The position numbers and the translations under genes were made by a program. A model generated the notes under the pieces. That model did no database searches and was not told where the DNA came from. It worked only from the letters and a program-made list of their open reading frames with translations. A DNA stretch of 64,000 nucleotides from Mycolicibacterium crocinum. Its GTDB lineage: Bacteria; Actinomycetota; Actinomycetes; Mycobacteriales; Mycobacteriaceae. Below are positions 58,330-64,000 of this stretch, piece by piece. Where the stretch lies: assembly GCF_022370635.2 (NCBI RefSeq), contig NZ_CP092362.2, forward strand, positions 2,852,001 to 2,916,000. The letters are read 5' to 3'. Position 1 is the first letter of the stretch; every line of letters begins with the position of its first letter.

Positions 58330-61300
58330 GTGCGTCAGACATCTGTCACCCCCATCGCCGTAGTCGGCATGGCGTGCCGGTTGCCCGGTGGTATCGACTC
58401 GCCCCACAAGCTGTGGGAGGCGTTGCTCGAGGGCGCTGATCTGGTCACTGAAGTTCCGGCCGACCGGTGGGATGCTGACGATCTCTATGACCCGGAGCCC
58501 GGTGTGCCCGGCCGCTCGGTGTCCAAGTGGGGCGCCTTCATCGATGACGTCACCGGCTTCGATCCCGACTTCTTCGGCATCAACGAGCGTGAAGCCACCG
58601 CGATGGACCCGCAGCATCGCTTGCTGCTGGAGACCAGCTGGGAAGCCGTCGAGCAGGCGGGCTTCACCCCGTCGTCGCTGTCCGGCACGTCCACCGGTGT
58701 TTTCATCGGTATGTCGCACGACGACTACGCGATGGTCACCAGCGACGCCGGCGCCTTCGATCAGGCCTACGCCTTCACCGGCAATCCGTTCAGCATGGCC
58801 TCGGGCCGCATCTCGCACGCGCTCGGTCTGCACGGCCCGGCGCTGACCACCGACACCGCCTGCTCCTCGAGCCTCGTCGCGGTGCACCAGGCCTGCCGCA
58901 GCCTGCATGACGGCGAAAGCGATATGGCGCTGGCCGGCGGTGTGATGCTGATGCTGGATCAGCGCCTCTACGCCTCGTCTTCGGGGCAGGGCATGCTCTC
59001 GCCGACCGGACGCTGCCACTCCTTCGACGTCGCCGCCGACGGCTTCGTCCGCGCCGAGGGGTGCGGGATCGTCGTGCTCAAGCGCCTCGACGACGCTCAG
59101 CGCGACGGCGACCGCGTCCTGGCAGTCATCAAGAGCACCGCCTCCAACCAGGACGGCCGCACCGAGAACATCCTGACCCCGTCGCGCGACGCCCAGGTCT
59201 CCGTCTTCCAGGCCGCGCTGGCCGCCGCCGACGTCGACCCCACCACCGTGGGAATGGTCGAGGCGCACGGCACCGGCACCCCGGTGGGCGACACCATCGA
59301 ATTCAACAGCGTCTCCACCGTCTACGGCACCGACGGCCCCTGCGCCCTGACCTCGGTCAAGAGCAACTTCGGCCACGCCGAGTCGGCCGCCGGCGTCCTC
59401 GGCCTGATGAAGGCCGTCCTGGCCGTGTACCACGGCGTCGTACCGCAGAACGTGCACTTCACCCAGCTGTCGGAGAAGAACGCCAAGGTCAAGACCGGTA
59501 TGTTCGTCCCGACCGAGAACATTCCGTGGCCAAAGGACGGTGGCCCCCGCCGCGCGGGCGTCTCGTCGTACGGCATGTCGGGCACCAACGTGCACGCGAT
59601 TCTCGAGCAGGCCCCCGAGCCGCAGGTCGTCGTCGACGCCGCCAAGACCGACGCCGCCAAGGACCTGCTGGTCTTCCCGGTGTGCTCCAGCTCGGTCGAA
59701 GAGCTCCGCAACACCGCCGGGCGCCTCGCCGATTGGGTCGAGGCCGCCGGTGACGACCTCTCGCTGTCGGACCTGGGCTACACGCTGACCCGCCGGCGCG
59801 GGCACCGCCCGATGCGCACCTCCGTCATCGCCGACGACCGAGCCGAGCTGATCGCCGGCCTGCGTCAGGTCGCCGAGGGCGACGACCCGTTCCAGCCCGC
59901 CGTCGGTCACGACGATCGTGGCCCGGTGTGGATCTTCTCCGGCCAGGGCTCGCAGTGGGCATCGATGGGCACCGGCCTGCTGGCCACCGAGCCGGTCTTC
60001 GCCGCGAAGGTCGCCGAGATCGAGCCGTTGATCGCCGCCGAGTCGAACTTCTCGGTCACCGAGGCGATGACGGCTCCGGAGACCGTCGAGGGCATTCACC
60101 GGGTGCAGCCGACGATCTTCGCCGTCCAGGTCGCGATGGCCGCCACGATGCGCTCCTACGGAGTTGCGCCCGGCGCCGTGATCGGGCACTCGCTGGGTGA
60201 GGTCGCCGCAGCCGTCGTCTCCGGTGCGCTGTCGCTGGAAGACGGTGTCAAGGTCATCTGCCGCCGCTCGCTGCTGTGCCTGCGCCTGGCCGGCGGGGGA
60301 GCGATGGCGTCGGTCGAGATGCCGGCCCAGCAGGTCCGCGAGGAACTCGAGCAGCAGGGCATCGAAGACGTCGTCGTCGCCGTGGTGGCGTCGCCCAAGT
60401 CGACCGTGATCGGTGGTGACACCGAGACCGTCCGCCGGATCGTCGCAGGCTGGGAAGCCCGCGAGATCATGGCGCGCGAGGTCAACGTCGACGTGGCGTC
60501 GCACTCGCCGCAGGTCGACCCGATCCTCGACGAGCTCGCCGAGATGCTCGACGACATCACCCCGATGGCTCCCGAGGTGCCCTACTACTCGGCGACCTCC
60601 TTCGACCCGCGCGAGCAGCCGTACTGCGATGCCGACTACTGGGTCGACAACCTGCGCCACACGGTTCGCTTCTCGGCTGCCGTGCAGACCGCGCTGGAGG
60701 ACGGCTTCCGGGTGTTCGGTGAGCTGGCTCCGCACCCGCTGCTGATCCGCGCCATCGATCAGACCGCGGCCACGCTGGACATCACCGTCGCCGCACTCGC
60801 CGGAATGCGGCGCGGTCAGGAAGTGCCGCACGGCATGGGTGAGTTCCTCGGCGACCTGTACTCCGCCGGCGCGAAGGTCGACTTCTCCGTGCTCTACCCG
60901 GTCGGCAGGCTCGTTGACGCACCGCTGCCCACCTGGGCGCACCGCAACCTGGTGCTGATCCCGGACGGCGCCGAAAACCAGACCCGCGGAACGCATCTGA
61001 TCGCGGCCCACCCGCTGCTGGGCTCGCACGTCCGGCTTCTGGAAGAGCCCGAGCGGCACGCCTGGGCGGCCGAGGTCGGCACCGCCGCGCATCCGTGGCT
61101 GGTCGACCACCAGATCAACAACGTGGCGGCGCTGCCCGGCGCGGCCTACTGCGAAATGGCGCTGGCCGCGGCGCGCACCGTCTTCGGGGACGACGCCGAG
61201 GTCCGCGACGTCACGTTCGACGCGATGCTGCTGCTGAAAGATCTGACCCCGGTCAGCGCGACGGCTGAGGCGGACGCCAGCGGTGTGCTGAAGTTCGTGG

Positions 61301-64000
61301 TCGAGACCGACGTCGACGGCGAGCGCGAGCAGCGCGCCAGCGCGGTGCTGAGCGCCGCGGACGCCGGCGAGCAGCGCCAGCCCTACGACATGGACGCGCT
61401 GCGCGAGGCGCACCCCAACCGCGCCGACGGTGAGGGAGTCCGGCAGTGGTTCGACGGCCGCGGCGTGCAGTTCGGCCCGGCGTTCACCGCGCTACAGGCC
61501 GTCAACGCCGCGGATGAGAGCGCCGACACCGTCCTGGCCGAGATCGGCCTGCCAACCTCGATCCGCAACCAGCAGACCTCCTACGGCGTCCACCCGTCGC
61601 TGCTGGACGCCTGCTTCCAGTCCGTCGCGGCGCACCCGGGTGTGCAGGCCTCCGGCAACGGCGGGCTGCTGCTGCCGCTGGGTGTGGACCGCCTGCGCGT
61701 GCACGGCGCGGTCCGCAATGCCCGCTATAGCCTGACCCGGATCACCTCGCTCGACGGCTCTACCGTTCAGGCCGATCTCGACCTGCTCGACGACTACGGC
61801 ACGGTGCTGTTCACCGTCCAGGGTCTGCGGATGGGCAGCGGCATGTCGGAGACCAACGAGGGCGAGCGGGTGCTCAATGAGCGGCTGCTCGGCATCGAGT
61901 GGCGCCAGCAGCAGCTCGCCGAGGTCACCCAGACCAACTCCGCGACCTGGCTGCTGGTCAGCACCTCCGACACCGTCGACCTGCTGGCCTCGGCGCTCAC
62001 CGACGCGCTCAAGCTCAACGACGCCGACGTCACCACGATGTCCTGGCCGCAGCAGGCCGACCACGCCGCCAACGCCGAGCAGCTGACCGCGTACTTCTCC
62101 GAGGGCGGCTTCGACAATGTGGTCGTGGTGTCCCCGGCGCGCATCGCCGGCTGCCCCGAGGAGCAGCTGCCGCATCGCGGGGGAGAGCAGGTCCGCCACC
62201 TGGTGCGAATCGCCCGTGAACTGGCCGACACCGCAGGTGACGCGCCGCGGCTCTACGTCGTCACCCGCAACGCCCAGACGGTGCTGGCCGACGATCGGTC
62301 CAACCTGGAGCAGGCCGGCCTGCGTGGTCTGCTGCGGGTGATTGGCGCCGAGTACCCCGAACTGCGCCCCAGCCAGATCGACGTCGACGACGATGTCGAC
62401 GCCAAGCTGGTGGCCCGCGTGTTGCTGACCGGTTCGGAGGAGGACGAGACCGCCTTCCGTGCCGGCGAGTGGTACACCGCGCACCTGTTCCCGAACCCGC
62501 TGCGGCCCGATGAGCGCTACACGACGGTCGTCGACCACTCGCGCGACGGCATGCGCCTGGAGATCCGCGTCCCGGGTGATATGCAGACCCTGGAGCTGGC
62601 GGCGTTCGACCGCATCCCGCCGGGGCCGGGTCAGATCGAGGTCGCGGTCACCGCGTCCAGCCTGAACTTCGCCGACGTGCTGCTGGCCTTCGGCCGGTAC
62701 CCGAGCTTCGAGGGTCTGCACCCGCAGCTGGGTATCGACTTCGCCGGTGTGGTCACCGCGGTCGGCCCGGACGTCACCTCACACCGGATCGGCGATCATG
62801 TCGGCGGCATGTCGCCGAACGGCTGCTGGGGCACATTCGTGACCTGTGACGCCGACGTGGCCGTGACGCTGCCGTCGGGTCTGCGCGACGATCAGGCCGC
62901 GGCGGTCTCCACCGCCTCGGCGACCGCCTGGCACAGCCTGGTCGACCTGGCCAAGATCAAGGCCGGCGACAAGGTCCTGATCCACTCCGCCACCGGCGGT
63001 GTCGGTCAGGCCGCGATTGCGATCGCCCGCCACATCGGCGCGGAGATTTTCGCCACCGCCGGCACCGAGGAGCGTCGCGACATCCTGCGCGGCATGGGCA
63101 TCGAGCATGTCTACGACTCGCGCAGCGCCGCCTTCGCCGAGGAGATCCGCCGAGACACCGACGGGTACGGCGTGGACATCGTGCTGAACTCGCTGACCGG
63201 TGCGTCCCAGCGGGCCGGCGTCGACATCCTGGCCTTCGGCGGACGGTTCGTCGAGATCGGCAAGAAGGACATCTACGGGGACACCCGGCTCGGGCTGTTC
63301 CCGTTCCGGAAGAACCTGTCCTTCTACGGTGTCGATCTGGCGCTGATGGCCACCACGCATCCGGCGCAGATCCGCGAGCTGCTCAACACCGTGTACCAGC
63401 TGACCGCAGACGGTGTTCTGCCGCAGCCGGAGACCACGCACTACCCGCTGGCCGACGCCGCCACCGCGATCCGCGTGATGGGCGCCGCCGAGCACACCGG
63501 CAAGCTGCTGCTGTCGGTGCCGAAGGTGGGCCACAGCAATGTGGTGGTCCCGCCGGAGCAGGCCAAGGTGTTCCGCCGCGACGGGTCGTACATCATCACC
63601 GGTGGTCTCGGCGGCTTGGGCTTGTTCCTCGCGGCGAAGATGGCGGCCGCCGGCTGTGGCCGGATCGTGCTGAACTCGCGGTCGGAGCCGAAGCCCGAGG
63701 CGCTCGTCGAGATCGAGCGCATGCGGGCCGCCGGAACCGAAGTCGAGGTCGTCAGCGGAGACATCGCGCTGTCGGAGACCGTCGACCGCCTGGTGACCGT
63801 GGCCACGGCGACCGGGCTGGCCGTGCGCGGCGTGCTGCACGCTGCCGCGGTGGTCGAGGACTCGATCCTGCCGAACATCAGCGACGAGCTGATCGAACGG
63901 GACTGGGCTCCCAAGGTCTATGGCGCCTGGCACCTGCACCGCGCCACCACGGCACAGCCGCTGGACTGGTTCTGCTCGTTCTCCTCGGCGGCCGCGCTGC
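58330..64000 (+). CDS. Mycocerosate-synthase-like type I polyketide synthase, 3' end cut
   Basis: 1890 codons of a highly reducing iterative PKS run off the right edge. Domains in order: KS (residues ~7-430; Cys178, His313, His349); AT (~532-850; Ser621 in GHSLGE, and VASHS at 722-726, typical of methylmalonyl-CoA loading); DH (~895-1190; His927 in [12 protein letters not shown], Asp1093); a structural KR half (~1190-1410); ER (~1414-1735; HSATGGVG at 1552-1559); KR (from ~1750; GGLGGLG at 1758). The rest of KR and the ACP lie outside. The Mas/Pks5 family makes methyl-branched acyl chains of surface glycolipids. GTG at 58330 is the first start after an in-frame TGA at 58321; AGAGAGG lies upstream. 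Which member it is cannot be fixed. Confidence 0.93.
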   Translation, partial: MRQTSVTPIAVVGMACRLPGGIDSPHKLWEALLEGADLVTEVPADRWDADDLYDPEPGVPGRSVSKWGAFIDDVTGFDPDFFGINEREATAMDPQHRLLLETSWEAVEQAGFTPSSLSGTSTGVFIGMSHDDYAMVTSDAGAFDQAYAFTGNPFSMASGRISHALGLHGPALTTDTACSSSLVAVHQACRSLHDGESDMALAGGVMLMLDQRLYASSSGQGMLSPTGRCHSFDVAADGFVRAEGCGIVVLKRLDDAQRDGDRVLAVIKSTASNQDGRTENILTPSRDAQVSVFQAALAAADVDPTTVGMVEAHGTGTPVGDTIEFNSVSTVYGTDGPCALTSVKSNFGHAESAAGVLGLMKAVLAVYHGVVPQNVHFTQLSEKNAKVKTGMFVPTENIPWPKDGGPRRAGVSSYGMSGTNVHAILEQAPEPQVVVDAAKTDAAKDLLVFPVCSSSVEELRNTAGRLADWVEAAGDDLSLSDLGYTLTRRRGHRPMRTSVIADDRAELIAGLRQVAEGDDPFQPAVGHDDRGPVWIFSGQGSQWASMGTGLLATEPVFAAKVAEIEPLIAAESNFSVTEAMTAPETVEGIHRVQPTIFAVQVAMAATMRSYGVAPGAVIGHSLGEVAAAVVSGALSLEDGVKVICRRSLLCLRLAGGGAMASVEMPAQQVREELEQQGIEDVVVAVVASPKSTVIGGDTETVRRIVAGWEAREIMAREVNVDVASHSPQVDPILDELAEMLDDITPMAPEVPYYSATSFDPREQPYCDADYWVDNLRHTVRFSAAVQTALEDGFRVFGELAPHPLLIRAIDQTAATLDITVAALAGMRRGQEVPHGMGEFLGDLYSAGAKVDFSVLYPVGRLVDAPLPTWAHRNLVLIPDGAENQTRGTHLIAAHPLLGSHVRLLEEPERHAWAAEVGTAAHPWLVDHQINNVAALPGAAYCEMALAAARTVFGDDAEVRDVTFDAMLLLKDLTPVSATAEADASGVLKFVVETDVDGEREQRASAVLSAADAGEQRQPYDMDALREAHPNRADGEGVRQWFDGRGVQFGPAFTALQAVNAADESADTVLAEIGLPTSIRNQQTSYGVHPSLLDACFQSVAAHPGVQASGNGGLLLPLGVDRLRVHGAVRNARYSLTRITSLDGSTVQADLDLLDDYGTVLFTVQGLRMGSGMSETNEGERVLNERLLGIEWRQQQLAEVTQTNSATWLLVSTSDTVDLLASALTDALKLNDADVTTMSWPQQADHAANAEQLTAYFSEGGFDNVVVVSPARIAGCPEEQLPHRGGEQVRHLVRIARELADTAGDAPRLYVVTRNAQTVLADDRSNLEQAGLRGLLRVIGAEYPELRPSQIDVDDDVDAKLVARVLLTGSEEDETAFRAGEWYTAHLFPNPLRPDERYTTVVDHSRDGMRLEIRVPGDMQTLELAAFDRIPPGPGQIEVAVTASSLNFADVLLAFGRYPSFEGLHPQLGIDFAGVVTAVGPDVTSHRIGDHVGGMSPNGCWGTFVTCDADVAVTLPSGLRDDQAAAVSTASATAWHSLVDLAKIKAGDKVLIHSATGGVGQAAIAIARHIGAEIFATAGTEERRDILRGMGIEHVYDSRSAAFAEEIRRDTDGYGVDIVLNSLTGASQRAGVDILAFGGRFVEIGKKDIYGDTRLGLFPFRKNLSFYGVDLALMATTHPAQIRELLNTVYQLTADGVLPQPETTHYPLADAATAIRVMGAAEHTGKLLLSVPKVGHSNVVVPPEQAKVFRRDGSYIITGGLGGLGLFLAAKMAAAGCGRIVLNSRSEPKPEALVEIERMRAAGTEVEVVSGDIALSETVDRLVTVATATGLAVRGVLHAAAVVEDSILPNISDELIERDWAPKVYGAWHLHRATTAQPLDWFCSFSSAAAL

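Noticed and set aside
58276..61413. Open frame of over 1000 codons antisense to the PKS
   Set aside because: Shadow of high-GC codon bias; the forward frame has KS/AT/DH motifs throughout, the antisense frame has none and starts within coding DNA.

Overview
The window is high-GC DNA from a non-tuberculous mycobacterium, probably a rapid grower of the Mycolicibacterium type. The order tpiA-secG / pgl-opcA-zwf-tal-tkt / ctaB-qor / ctaA / ABC-mptB / sufRBDCSUT / trx-echA12-ABC-F / acnR-acn / ripA-ripB-moxR1 / fabG1-inhA-hemH / nfeD-SPFH / mutA-mutB-meaB-lipL follows the Rv1438-Rv1497 backbone of M. tuberculosis. Several M. tuberculosis features are missing here: PE_PGRS genes, the SufB intein, a mazEF pair between mutB and meaB, and the gene between Rv1481 and fabG1. 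Present instead are ppc, a GT-C glycosyltransferase, a P450, a GltS-like oxidoreductase and an Old Yellow Enzyme homologue.

1-6.2 kb: end of tpiA, secG, a reverse-strand membrane glycosyltransferase, ppc and a DUF309 gene. 6.2-14.4 kb (reverse strand): a P450, then the pentose-phosphate operon tkt-tal-zwf-opcA-pgl plus a small coiled-coil gene. 14.6-18.4 kb: haem O/A synthesis (ctaB, ctaA), qor and an ATP-grasp-like gene. 18.5-23.5 kb: a GltS-like gene set between ctaA and a tightly overlapped ABC/MptB operon. 23.6-29.8 kb: the complete SUF Fe-S operon behind its repressor, with a recognisable operator. 29.8-35.3 kb: a membrane protein, an OYE-type enzyme, a thioredoxin, enoyl-CoA hydratase, an ABC-F protein and a small HTH protein.

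34.7-41.2 kb: aconitase, its TetR regulator and a likely operator; then a membrane protein and the peptidoglycan hydrolases ripA and ripB, with a 9-bp-phased repeat array before ripA. 41.3-47.1 kb: moxR1 and partners, then fabG1-inhA-hemH. 47.1-50.7 kb: small membrane and SPFH genes. 50.9-57.3 kb: methylmalonyl-CoA mutase with its chaperone, and lipL. 57.3-58.3 kb: an AT-richer gene-free stretch. 58.3 kb to the end: a large highly reducing type I polyketide synthase of the mycocerosate-synthase kind, cut by the window edge.

Three themes recur. First, Fe-S supply (SUF) sits near Fe-S users (aconitase, GltS-like protein). Second, cell-envelope functions are dense (MptB, RipA/B, FabG1/InhA, PKS). 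Third, at least eight genes have a TANNNT -10 hexamer 6-7 nt before their start codon, as expected for leaderless mRNAs. I found no tRNA, rRNA, CRISPR array, insertion sequence or prophage. I also found no clearly undescribed system; the most useful findings are regulatory sites and locus junctions.
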